DNA of 30,537 nt from Saccoglossus kowalevskii (lineage: Eukaryota > Hemichordata > Enteropneusta > Harrimaniidae): assembly GCF_000003605.2 (NCBI RefSeq), contig NW_003136883.1:1-30537 (forward strand), in the 5' to 3' direction. The notes beneath the pieces were generated by a model, which made no database searches, was not told the DNA's origin, and saw only the letters and a list, made by a program, of their open reading frames with translations. This document shows, one piece after another, positions 1-11,000 of this stretch (position 1 is its first letter; each line of letters starts with the position of its first letter). The position numbers and the translations under genes are program-made.

Positions 1-360
1 ACAATGAATTCAAGCGATTGACACATTGCCATGAATACACTTGATAACTGCTTGCAGACTTCCAATGGACATTGTTTATGTTTGGACTCTTGAAACAATA
101 GAAAAATAAAGGGTTGGGCAACTACTCTTTTGTTTAGGCTTGGGAAGAACAATGCAAGCTTTTTACAAATAATTTCAGCTGGATGTACGTTGGTGGGCGG
201 GTGTTGAGAGTTACTGGGCGGCCGTAAAACTTGATGGGCGGGCCGCCCACCTAAAACCCCTTGTGGAGAACACTGTGCTCAGTGCCGCAAACTATCCCTG
301 GTAAACTACATGAAGTATGTTGGGCAAGATTGTAATAGTGGTTTATTATTATTATTTTAG
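1..360 (+). other. Intron (or 5' flank) upstream of the zinc-finger exon
   Basis: This stretch ends in a T-rich tract and AG at 359-360, a good splice acceptor. The reading frame of the zinc-finger exon stays open back to that acceptor, so I read the stretch as the 3' part of an intron whose upstream exons lie outside the window. Apart from a GC-rich palindrome at about 192-262 I see nothing coding in it. Confidence 0.6.
192..262. repeat. GC-rich palindromic patch with three GGGCGG boxes
   Basis: GGGCGG occurs at 195-200, 216-221 and 236-241. The third forms a perfect 13-nt palindrome (236-248, GGGCGG-G-CCGCCC). GGGCGG is the core recognised by Sp1/KLF factors, but the spacing of about 20 bp also fits a small dispersed or tandem repeat. 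It stands out sharply from the AT-rich surroundings. Confidence 0.45.
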
Positions 361-3185
361 ATGATGCAGAGGAGCACCAAATGCCAGAAATAATTTGTAC
401 ACCTTCTAATGAAGTAGCTATTGAAGAAGAGAAAAATGTTGCTAATGTTAGCGAACCTACTCATCCTACGGAAACTTCCATTATTGATACATGTACTGAT
501 GATAAAGAACTTTGTGGTACAGGCTCAAGTACTGTTTCATTTTCTGTCTCGGCAACCAATACTACAAGTACCTCTGATATTGTAGGTGTGGGTACTGCTG
601 CCCTTTCCAGTACAGTTATGGATGCTGGTACTGGTGCTTCTTCTAGTACCAGTATTACAGTCACCTCTGATTCTGTTATGAATGCTGGCAGTACTGCTGC
701 CTCTTCTGATACATTTATGGATGCTTGTACTGCTGCTCCTTCTAGTACAGTTATGGAAGTTGGTACAACAGCCCAATCTGGTACAGTTAGGGATGTTGAC
801 GCTCCTGCGCCATCGGATGCAGTTATCAATGACAGTACTGCTCCCTCATGTGGTGAAGTTGGAGATGCTGATACCATCGTTGACAATACAACTACCACTT
901 CTGATATGATTATGGCTGTGGATACTACAACCCACTCTAGTGCAGCTGTGGATGACAATATTGCTGTCCCCTCTAGTACAGGTATGGATACTGGTAGTGC
1001 TGTCCATTCTAGTACAGATATGGGTGCTGATACTACTGTCCCCTCAAGTACAGTTATGAATTCTGGTGATGTTGTTTCTTCTAATACAGCTATGGAGGAT
1101 GTCTCCTCCAATACAGCTATGGATGCTGGTATAGCTGTCCCCTCTAGTACAGCTATGAATACTTGTGATGCTGTCCCCTCTAATACTCCGTTGGATGCTG
1201 GTGATGCTGTTTCGTCTAATACAGTGATGGGTGCCGGTATTGCTGTCCCCTCTAATACTCCGTTGGATGCTGGTGATGCTGTTTCGTCTAATACAGTGAT
1301 GGGTGCCGGTATTGCTGTCCCTTCTAATACTGCGATGGATGTTGGTGATGCTGTTTCCTCTAATACAGCAATGGATACTAGTATTGCCACTGTTCCCTCA
1401 AGTACAGTTGTTAGTGCTGGTGCAGGTGCAGTTGTCCCTTCTGGTTCATCAGAAGAAGCAGACAGGGTTCCACCTACTACTAGTATTGCAGAGACTCCTT
1501 CAGTAATGACAGCTACCTTAAGAGAGAGTGATGATGGTACTTGGATAATAACAAGCATGGATGGGAAAGCTCTTCATCATATTTCACACGCTTCAGAACC
1601 AGGCACAGGTACTGAAGAAGAAACTGTTTTTTATGCTATTGAGCCGGAGAGTGTTGAGGAGAAAGGACAGGAAGTCTGCAATCCAGATGTTCTTGTTGCT
1701 GCATTAGAAAATTTGAAAGAAGATTTTCAACAGGCTATGATAAAGGGTTGTGATGAAAAATCAGATAGTAAGGAATCAGATGTAGTGAAAAAGGCCGTGG
1801 TGAATAAGAAACCACCTCAGCTGGAAGTTGGTGAAATCCCTTTTGGGCAAAAGGGTGTTCTCAAGTTGCAACCAGAAGAAGACGAAGAAGATGATGATGA
1901 TGAAGAAGAAGAAATTGTGGTGAAACCCCCTGAAATTCAAAAAAGTGAAAGGTCTGGAAGAACCATTAAGAGGCCAGCACATTTTTGTGATATGGAACTT
2001 GAGGATTGGACTCCAAGCAAGGATACGGGTAGGAAGAGGTATCGACGTAGAAACAAGGAAGTCAGTGCTTCAAACAAACAGTATGCTTGTGATCTTTGTT
2101 CTGAGGCTTTTGTTAAAGAATCAACATTAGATCATCACTATGATGATGTGCATACTGGTCCCTACAAATGTGAGGGTTGTGAAAAGGAGTTTCCTAAAAA
2201 AGCTCAATTGAAAACACATGAAAAAATACATCTTGGTGACAGACCATTCAAATGTGACAAATGTGAAAAAGCATTTCCGTATTCTTCACATCTGACTGTA
2301 CATCGAAGAATTCACACTGGTGAAAAACCATACCAGTGTGAGTATTGTGGAAAAGGATTTGTAGCATCTTGTGACCTAAAACGACACATTCGCAGCCATA
2401 TTGGACTGAAACCACACGACTGTACATTATGTGAGAGGTCGTTTGCAGCGATGTCTGATTTAAGAAGACACATGAAAACACACACTGGAAAGAAAAGCCA
2501 TGAATGCAACAACTGTGGCAAGATGTTTGCAAGAGCTGATAGTCTAAGACTGCATAAGCAATTAATTCATCAAGAAATCCATGAAGCATATCAGTGTGAT
2601 GAGTGTGAAAAAATCTTTATGCAAATGAGGTACCTACGTGCACATCAGAAATATTTGCATGAGGAGGACGGCCCATATACAATAATGCCAAAAAGTGCAG
2701 CAGATAATATTCTTGCTCAACAAAAAGCAAAGCGTGATGCTGAGTCTTCATCAAAGACTGACAAACAGAATGAAGAGAAGAGTGATGGGGAATATACATA
2801 CACTTTACCTCCTACTTCGAATAACACAACAGCCTCAGTTGGCGGTGATACTCCAACTACTGCGACTGTAACTACAGCAGAAACCAGCACAACCGTCACT
2901 GCAACAGCAACTGAAGGAACATCTGAAAACTCCCAAGAATCCCAAGCATCAACAAAAGCAGTTAAAAACATTATAGTATTTTTGAAACAAGATAGTGGAA
3001 CAGTTCAGTGTGAAAATGGTGAAGTAATAAGTCAAACTGTTCAACAGATTGAGCTCCCACTCGATGGTTTAGATGGGGATATTTCAGGTGAAGCGTTACA
3101 AGAAGTAGCTCTGCAAGCTATGCAGCAAATATCATCTGGAGAGAATATAGAACAAATTGTGATTCACCAAGTCACAAATCCATAG
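361..3185 (+). CDS. C2H2 zinc-finger protein, seven fingers (terminal coding exon)
   Basis: A single exon is open from the acceptor at 360 to TAG at 3183-3185. The first ATG is at 381 and gives 934 aa. The in-frame codons between 361 and 381 (encoding DAEEHQ) suggest the true protein starts in an upstream exon. Numbering from the 381 ATG: residues about 77-353 are a Ser/Thr/Ala/Gly-rich region with a 12-residue period; about 498-512 is an acidic Glu/Asp run; about 520-560 is basic (nuclear-localisation-like); and 568-760 hold seven tandem C2H2 fingers (CxxC...H-H spacing). There is one canonical TGEKP linker plus degenerate ones (LGDRP, IGLKP, TGKKS). The C-terminal tail is Thr-rich then Gln/Glu-rich. 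The architecture indicates a nuclear DNA-binding transcription regulator. I do not recognise an orthologue, and the DNA target cannot be read from the sequence. Confidence 0.92.
613..1440 (+). repeat. Coding minisatellite, 36-bp period (12 aa), inside the zinc-finger gene
   Basis: Degenerate 36-bp units encode a consensus close to SSTVMDAGTAVP. The youngest part is a perfect 72-bp (24-codon) tandem duplication at 1179-1250 and 1251-1322. The upstream units are older and diverged. All length changes keep multiples of three, so the frame is preserved, which argues for selection on the protein. Because the codon pattern repeats, the complementary strand is also free of stops over 461-1558; that frame is a shadow. 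Confidence 0.9.
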
Positions 3186-3902
3186 ACCTCTACTCTCGCA
3201 TCATGTCATAATAATCTTTATTCACAAAGTTAATATAAATTTTTTGTATAATTGCTGCTCTGATATTGATATCTCTTCTAATCCATTGATATATTTTCTA
3301 ATCTAACTGATCAGCTGCATAACTTTTGAATAGTTTAAAGTATATTTTGCTGGTATCCAGAGACATTTCTTGTTTATAATAGCAACAAAGTGTTAACATG
3401 TTACTCTGACCTCCTCACTCACAACACTGCTTTTGCTTTCATCAAGAGGTATTTGTTGTATCATTTATGGAGCCTGAGATGATCATCCACCATGTGTATA
3501 TATACTAATCTTGTTCACTTTTACAAATGGTTTATGCCAAGATTCTTTTAATCATGAAGACAGACAGACAAATATCAAATAAAAGAAGCAATAGGAGAAG
3601 TATGAAAAGCTGTAGTTAGCGTAAACATTGAAATTGTTGGTTGTATTTTTCATCTGTGCTTGTTTGAGCAGAGAGGTGTGTATGAATAGTGAAACGTGTT
3701 GGGTCACTTCGTGGGTGGGCATTAGTTTTTTTTCCATAGTGCGAATGCAACTTGTTCATGACAGAATTATGGATAACTTTTTCCAAAAGCAACATTATTA
3801 ACATTAAATTACAATTAACGTGACCAAAAATTAATATACGACTTGGGGAAGGGGGGGGGGGGTAGGGAAGTTGCTTGATTCAAAATTTGCTTTGGGGACA
3901 CA
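3186..3902 (+). other. Candidate 3' UTR and downstream flank
   Basis: No coding signal follows the TAG at 3185. A canonical AATAAA lies at 3578-3583, about 395 nt after the stop, giving a plausible 3' UTR of roughly 410 nt. A G12 homopolymer is at 3851-3862. The short ORFs here are AT-rich and unsupported. Confidence 0.5.
3578..3583 (+). terminator. Candidate poly(A) signal AATAAA of the zinc-finger gene
   Basis: This is the first canonical hexamer I found downstream of the stop codon on the same strand, in an A-rich context. Cleavage would be expected 10-30 nt further on. Confidence 0.45.
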
Positions 3903-4440
3903 AAAAAAATGTATTTTGAATTTCTTTTTGAAAACTCCTAGCTCAATTACCTTGATACTTGATATCATTTGCAACAAGATTGTATTTGCCAATGCAACAA
4001 GATTGTATTTGCCATTGCAACAACTATTTAAACTACATGTACCACATTTGTGATATGGCAAGAACATTGTTGTAAAAGTCATCATGACATAGTGTAGAAC
4101 ATTTAACAACTTTGTTTTGAGGAAGACATCCTACAGACAGTGGAGCTATTTCAACCATGAGGTCACTTAACAAATATATTTGTCATTTTTAGTAAAAAAT
4201 TAGTCTTCTTTAAAACTACCAGCTGGATTGCTTTGGTATGCAAAAACCTTTGATGGACTGGTATGAGGTTGGTAACTATTGCAACCATATAAACTACATT
4301 GGTTGTGACATTACAAGTACATTGTGGTAATAATCATTACAAATGGCTAAAATTTCATCATACAGTTTTGAAGAACATAGTCTACAAAGACAGCACAGCT
4401 CTTTCAATTGTGTGGTCGCTTGCTAAACAAAACAAGTCTG
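3903..4440. repeat. Diverged tandem duplication, about 270-bp unit
   Basis: Two diverged copies, about 3903-4187 and 4190-4440, share ordered blocks. These are an A-run followed by AAAACTNC(C/T)AGCT and a TTGRTA block, then an intermittently shared TAAACTACAT block, then a block of the form TTTTGA(G/A)GAA..CTAC..A.AGACAG, then TTTCAA..GTGGTC-like ends. The first copy contains an internal 23-bp tandem repeat (3971-3993, 3994-4016). No reading frame is maintained. Confidence 0.5.
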
Positions 4441-4599
4441 AGCATACAAAATATGGCTTTGAAATGACATAAGTATCAAGCTCTAGAAGTGATCAGGTGA
4501 TAACTTTTTTTAAAACGTTCTACTTTGAGAATCAATTTGACAGAAATCATTATTTCACTGAACTGCACACCGCTGGTACTGGTGCAAGATTTTGTATAC

Positions 4600-4952
4600 T
4601 ATGAGGTTATTACGAGGAGACCTAAAAGTATGCACATAGACAGTACAGCGTGGTTCGATGTGACAGCGTACTGAGTGCATACTTTGAGGTATTCTCGTAA
4701 TAACCTTATTATACATCTTTGCCTTCCAAGGATACATCATAGGAATGCCGAAATCCAAAATATTTAGAACAGAATCGGCGAACTTCTTTGTGTAGTGTTC
4801 GTTCAAACTCTGGTGGCAGCCAGCTAACGTGCATAATCATTCCATATTTGGAATTTGCATTTCCTTGTATGGTAGGATGAAATTGACCCGTAAAATACTG
4901 CAAAATTACGGCATGCTGTAACTTGTGGCGTTACGGTGACAGATGTATAATT
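4600..4952 (-). mobile_element. Dispersed element with inverted-repeat end, copy 1
   Basis: Positions 4601-4638 and 4676-4710 form an imperfect inverted repeat (ATGAGGTTATTACGAG at one end, CTCGTAATAACCTTAT at the other). The flank to about 4952 is homologous, in opposite orientation, to 26507-26721, so the element is about 350 bp and both copies include the hairpin. Shared blocks include AATTATACATCTGTCACC, ATACAAGGAAATGC and TTCCAAATATGGAATGATTA. A 64-aa minus-strand ORF (4709-4903) is not preserved in the second copy. I infer a non-autonomous DNA transposon; the family is unknown. Confidence 0.65.
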
Positions 4953-7946
4953 GGTACTGTATGAGCACACAGACTGTTAGCGTTGATATCTAATATTTCA
5001 CACCAAATGTCACTTACTGTGAATGATATACCCCCATGGTCATGTAACAAAAATTGGTATTCTCATTTTGAGGTATAATATGATCAAACCTGTTTCTGAT
5101 TAGTACATTTCATATGATTTTTGTACATTTTTTTTTTCTGGCTTGAAACAACCTACCACCACCACCACCACCACAAAACAAGAGTTTGTGTATGTTCTGA
5201 AAAGAACAGCCAATCTACAAAAAATCCTTTTTTTTTTGCCTTGCGAGTTGATAATTAAACATATCTGATGTTAATTATAACACACAAATATCTTGCAGGC
5301 ATGAACAAATAGCGTTGAAGCAGATTATATCCAGTCTATATCACATGCTGATTGCAGGCCTCAGTCTCGGGCAGGTCCATTACAAGGCTTGAAACTGAAG
5401 AAAGAGACGTCACATTTATTTGATTACCACTTGTACGCCAACTGACTATGAATTGTGGGTACAAAGTTGCACCACTGCGTGACATATCTATAGCTCTATG
5501 CTACACCCGGGGCCCATTTCATTTAATCACTATTGCAAGTTGGTACTTATCTCCGTGTTTCAGATCTACCTTGAAAATAAGGTTATTACCCGGTACATGT
5601 AATATGAATAACCATCCCTGGGGTGTATCACTTTATTTTAAACTGCTTTAGGAGACAAAATAAAAAGCAGGTCACTGACCTTTTTTTCAATATGGATGTT
5701 TAAGTTTTAATATTTCGACTCTGAATTCAATTTGAATGGCTTGCATGTGGACAATATCAATCATAGGTGTAGTATTTGCAATAGTACATTTTCCCTCCAG
5801 ACAAATCGATTAATATATGCCCTATAGTGATACGCGTTTGCTGACAAATTGTTAGCTTAAATATGGGTGAACAAAAAACAGTGTGCATATGTGCGTTATG
5901 AAGTATGCTGTAGCGATAAAGTTTGAAAATGATTACTCATGGCATGTCGGAGATGCAGCTCCGGAACAGCATTTTTTTTTTTTTTTTTTAAATGGCTGCT
6001 AATTTTGAATCTGATATGAAAAAAATACGTCTATCAAGGTGTCATTATTTGTAATGTTGAACGAAATCCATCCATACACTACCGAGATCCGGCTCCAGAA
6101 TAATCTCAGAAATGTTTGGTTTCGGTAATTTTGAGCATAAACATTATGGCTGCCATTGAATCAGTCTTGAATCATTATTAGACCATAAGACGAATGGATC
6201 TGCATGTATCCCAAAATGTATGTGTGATGTTTGAATGTACGCACGCACTCAGGCGGACGGATGGGCTGGCGCACTGATAACTCCACAAGTCCAGGAATGG
6301 TGACCAAAAAGCTTGTTGGTAAAAAGAAGTCGGCATATACTTACATATATGATTATTTAGAATGTAAAAATTGTTATTCTCGAACAAAACTAGGATACTT
6401 TTATATATTGAGAAGAAGCAATGACTTTAACAACACTCTCCACGAATTTCATGAGCTAACGAAAAACTTGTACACCATATGTGTAACAAAATATCATCTC
6501 CATCATAAAATGTGAATTTGAAAAACATTCACTTCTGACACAAGTCTTGATGTGCTTGTGCAATCACACTCATTTATATTACATACATATTATATATACA
6601 GAACAATACTCTAAAACTACAATAAAATCGTTTATGATTTTCACTATGAATTCCTATTGTGGGTGTATTTGGGAGACGAAAATGTGATCATCTTCAATTG
6701 GGAGTTATTAACAGAGTGCCGTCATTATTAACTAGCAGACGACCTTTACGGCATTACAAATAGGAACTGCTTATTCTTTCTTGCCAAATTCTCTTATAAA
6801 CTCAAAACACATGTTAACAATGGAAACATAATATCACAATACCGTGATCCCGATGTCTTAGGACATTTATAAAGTACAAGACGTCTAATTTAAAACAGAT
6901 TTCTATGTTGAGACGATGTGATTAACAATCACGGATTTAAAAAGTTTGGTGACTAATACACTGAGGTTTGATGATACAATCGTCACAGCTGGAACCAGCC
7001 AATGAGAAACCAGCATGTATATGGCACGCGATCATGACTTTGGGCTTTTCCCGCAAATAGCGCCCTCTTTACATTTCGTTTGACCGACTTTATTTCATTA
7101 ATGTGGGGGGGGGGCAAGGGTTATTTTCGTTCAACGTAATTACAATATTTTTTTTTTTCGTACAACGTAAATTGAAAAAATAAACTCCGTAATTCTGTAA
7201 TCACAGGCTAGACGTACAACGTTATCAATCAAATATTTTTTTCGCACACTGTAAAAATATGTCATTTTTCTCGGTACCTACAAGAATTTACATCCAAATA
7301 AAAAAACGTCGTAAAGAATAATCAAGGGAAATTTCATTTTCTAAACTGTAAAACGACTAGATGACACAATTCTCTGAAAAATTCAATTTTCACTGTAAAA
7401 ACTTTTTTTTTTTTCTTGTAAATTATAAAAAGCCATTTTTTTTCCGTAAAACTGTACCAGCTACCCTCCTTGCCTCCCCTCTTAATGCCATTGTAAAATA
7501 TGCATTTGTGCAGAATTGCACGTAACTGATACATTGTTTGACAGTGCCGGGAATCCTAACAAGAAAGCCCCTTCCTCCATACTGTATCATTGACGGCATG
7601 GTGAACTTTAATGCATTAATCACCCTGACAAATTGAAAAACTGCACTTACCAGACAACTTACACTTCGTTGGGATAACAAAAATAATATATATTAATTTA
7701 TTTATTACTGTTTCAATTTATTGAACTTCAATTAAATCAAACAGACCTTCTTCCAATATGTGTACTATTAAATTGGCCATCTGTCAATCACATTTCCCCC
7801 AATATACCTGCCCACCACATACACGTCATGGTTTTCCTGCTGTTCAGTATGTATACTGAGGAAGTGCACTTTAAGCGATACACAAGTCATACTCAATAGC
7901 GTCATGCGCCCACGGACAGCGTAGACCTGATTACTAGCATATAATG
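4953..7946. other. Gene-free intergenic DNA with simple repeats
   Basis: I see no supported exon here. Simple repeats are an (ACC)7 tract at about 5154-5174, T18 at 5972-5989, and G9 near 7106. Between about 7120 and 7470 there is a degenerate recurring motif (T-run followed by CGTA, then ACGTAAA or CTGTAAA). Two related blocks near 5950 and 6080 share a GAGATSCRGCTCC core. The ORFs of 60-94 codons found here are AT-driven and lack splice or composition support. Confidence 0.5.
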
Positions 7947-7977
7947 ATTGGTGACGTACTGGATTCCCGGTGATTGG
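7947..7977 (+). promoter_or_regulatory. Candidate proximal promoter of the SLC5 gene (two inverted CCAAT boxes and a CRE-like core)
   Basis: ATTGG (inverted CCAAT) occurs at 7947-7951 and 7973-7977. The first overlaps a TGACGT core at 7952-7957. They sit 93-123 bp upstream of the ATG at 8070, a usual place for NF-Y and CREB/ATF-type sites. There is no clear TATA box. The assignment is by motif and position only. Confidence 0.35.
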
Positions 7978-8069
7978 GCAAACATTTGCCGGTTCTTGCT
8001 GATCGTCCGCTGTACTCGTCGGTTAAGGGTCCAAATACGAAAGACGGTCGTCTCCAAGTTAAATTCAAC

Positions 8070-11000
8070 ATGGCGATAGAAACTCACAAGTCCGACATCG
8101 CTCTAGTTGCAGTCTATATATCTTCTGTAATCGTTGTAGGCTTTTTGGTAAGTTTGCTCCGGCATGCCCGTAATATGTTTCCGGTAAGGTCGCCTTACCT
8201 GAGTGCCGACATGCATCATTGTGTGGGTCAATACGCGAGGTCGCTGAGTTCACGATGACAGGTACTGTATAGAGGATCACAACTCTGTCGTTGGAGAGTG
8301 GTTATGTGTAAATTTGGTATGTTTACTTGAAATGCACAAGTGACAGAAACTATTACTTTGCGGTTTGTGGTCAAGATACATATAAAGAATGTTATATGTA
8401 CGTTGACCAATCCATATATCCCATTACCGGAACGCCATTACCATTAATACATCGGCACAGGGACTATTTTCACCACGCCTTGGTTCAGCGACCCTAAATA
8501 ACTTTTAATTCATGATTTAACACATATACCTGCGTTTATATATGACTCGAGATAACAATGCGAATTCATTCGTGGCGTGTAGGCACGGCGTGTCACCATT
8601 ACATGTACTTAGCTCATATCCTAGCTGCCAACTTAAGGTATGTGCTGAGGTGCCTCGATAAAAGTCCTGATTAAACAAATGATTACATGCGCAATCCACG
8701 GTTAATGATAATTTCCCTATATAACATTTTTGAAGCCGGTATCCACTGGAATTGAACTGTCTAACGTGCCAGAGAGCACAGTATTGAGTGGGTGTACGCC
8801 AAGATACTGTGTATATCGTATTCTGTTGTTATTGAGGTAACCGCAGTCCCTGTGGAGGGACTGTGGTGTAACCATTGTGTGGTTTTGTTCAACTTACAAA
8901 GATGTGTGTTGTTTATACTCATAGAGTTGCAAGAGGTCGAACAGGGGTACTAACACTGGGTTCTTACTAACTGGACGAAATACTACATTTTTATCGGTAA
9001 GTTTTACCTTTTGGATTCCTATCGAGCTGCCAGTGTGCGTGTCAACCGGGTGAAGTGGGGTCTACTATTGTTGGGAGTCATGATGTCAGGTGACATTCGT
9101 TATTATAATCAACACTTGGCACTAAATGGTCGAGTACAATGTCATATTATTAATTCACGCATATGTATACAAATAACGCGTGCCTGGCAGCGTTTTTATT
9201 CTGAAGTGAAGTGAAGTAAATGTACAATTATTCCCCTGTTGCGTGGCATGCATGTCGATCGGACAGAAACGAGGGAACATCCTTAATCGTACAAGTATGA
9301 TGTATACGGTCAATGGTTCACTATTTTATTATGTGTTTCTCGGAATCGATTTTCCACAAATACTGTGCCATTTGTTAGATTTGATTGGTTTAGTTAGTAT
9401 TTTCACTTTCTGTACTATAGTCTATATCAGTTATTACCAGGAATAGTCACTATAACCTCTATAACAATATGCCATTCTTCCATAATACAATATCATTTGT
9501 TTGCAGCTTGGACTGTCACTGTTTGCTACCAACTTGGGCGCTGGTTACATCATAGGTGTGTCATCTCTTGGAGCTGCATGGGGTGTCGCTGTTGCAGCCT
9601 ATCCACTCATGGTTAGTCGCGCAATATGACAATGTTATCATAGTTGTAAGCAGTTGACCATTATCAAGTGTGGGGAGGATAGTAAAACTACTGTACAATA
9701 TTCTTCTTCTTCTAATTTGAGCTATGATCACGATGATAATGCTGTATTTGTGGGATTTTTTTTCTGAAACTATCTGTAATTTTTTCTTTCTTTAAAATTG
9801 TCTCTGTGCAGATTATTATCTTCTTCATACATTCTAAGTGTCATCTCCTAAAATGATGACTATATGGGAGTCACACCGAACAAATGTTGCAGTGAAAACC
9901 AAAAAAATCTGTGTAAGGGTGTCTGAGTTTAGAATTGAATATCTATATTTAAAAGATGTAATGGTGTATGTTCATGGGAATATGCAACATACAATTTTCG
10001 AGCTCCACCGTTACCTTAGAAACTTGCGCGCTTTGGTGTAAAAACGTTCCAATTTCCTGTGCGTATGGGGCAATCTCCTTCCCATAAGTCCTTTCGCTTT
10101 ATAATCACTTGTGATTCGTTTATTCATGGTAATCACTTTCACTTTAGATTATTAGAACTTGTCCTGAATTAAACTTGTTTGTATTCACTGATAGTTTATT
10201 GACTGTTACTTTGCCGATTACGTTGCAGTTTAGAATAGCAGTCAGGCTTGACAAAACAGTAATTTCAGTTGTCTGCATACTATGAACATTAGAACCCAAA
10301 CGACACACTAGATAGAATGTTGAAACGCTGTGGTCTGAAATCAAGATTATTGACCCATATTTTCTTGACATTACAAATTTATTAAACGCGTATGTCAAGA
10401 ATAAGTTGCCCCTTTGCGTATCCATAATTTCACTTGAAACGCCGCCAGTGTATACATTTATTAACTCGATTTAACACAATATTGATTCAATGCTTCTCCA
10501 GGCAATATTTGTGTCACTATTTTATGTATTTTAACTGCTGTCTCTATATTATTTATTTCATATAGAGTATACTGTCTTTGCTGTTGCTAGGTTGGGGATT
10601 TGGACCCGTGTACATGGCTTCCGGGGTGAGTATTCTGATTGACTAACCAAAACATAACACAAACACGATGGTGTTGTACATGGTAGATTTAATTATCCTT
10701 CGAACTACAGACAGTTTAATAAGACCTACTTTTTGCTTCAACAAACGTATAACACGGTGAACTTTGCTCAATTATTACCTCGCCTACAACGCCGGATCCC
10801 GTCGACATCTAATTGTAACGCAGTTTAAGCAAACACATTTTATCGATGACGAAACGCATCGCTCAGATAACTGGGCGATAAAGTAAATGAAAGTGAGAGC
10901 GAAAGTTAGTTCAAAATTTGCAAAGTAATGTGACGCCATCCTAATTCCCACCGAAATGATTAAACGTAAAACCAGATATAAATGTTATATTTCACTGTAC

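Noticed and set aside
461-1558. 365-codon minus-strand ORF opposite the zinc-finger gene
   Set aside because: It is open only because the 36-bp coding repeat excludes stop codons on the complement. It has no independent features, and the plus strand clearly encodes the fingers.
7974-8258. 94-codon frame starting upstream of the SLC5 ATG and running through its first donor
   Set aside because: The upstream start is TTG and the frame reads into intron 1. The supported start is ATG 8070 and the exon ends at GTAAGT 8148.
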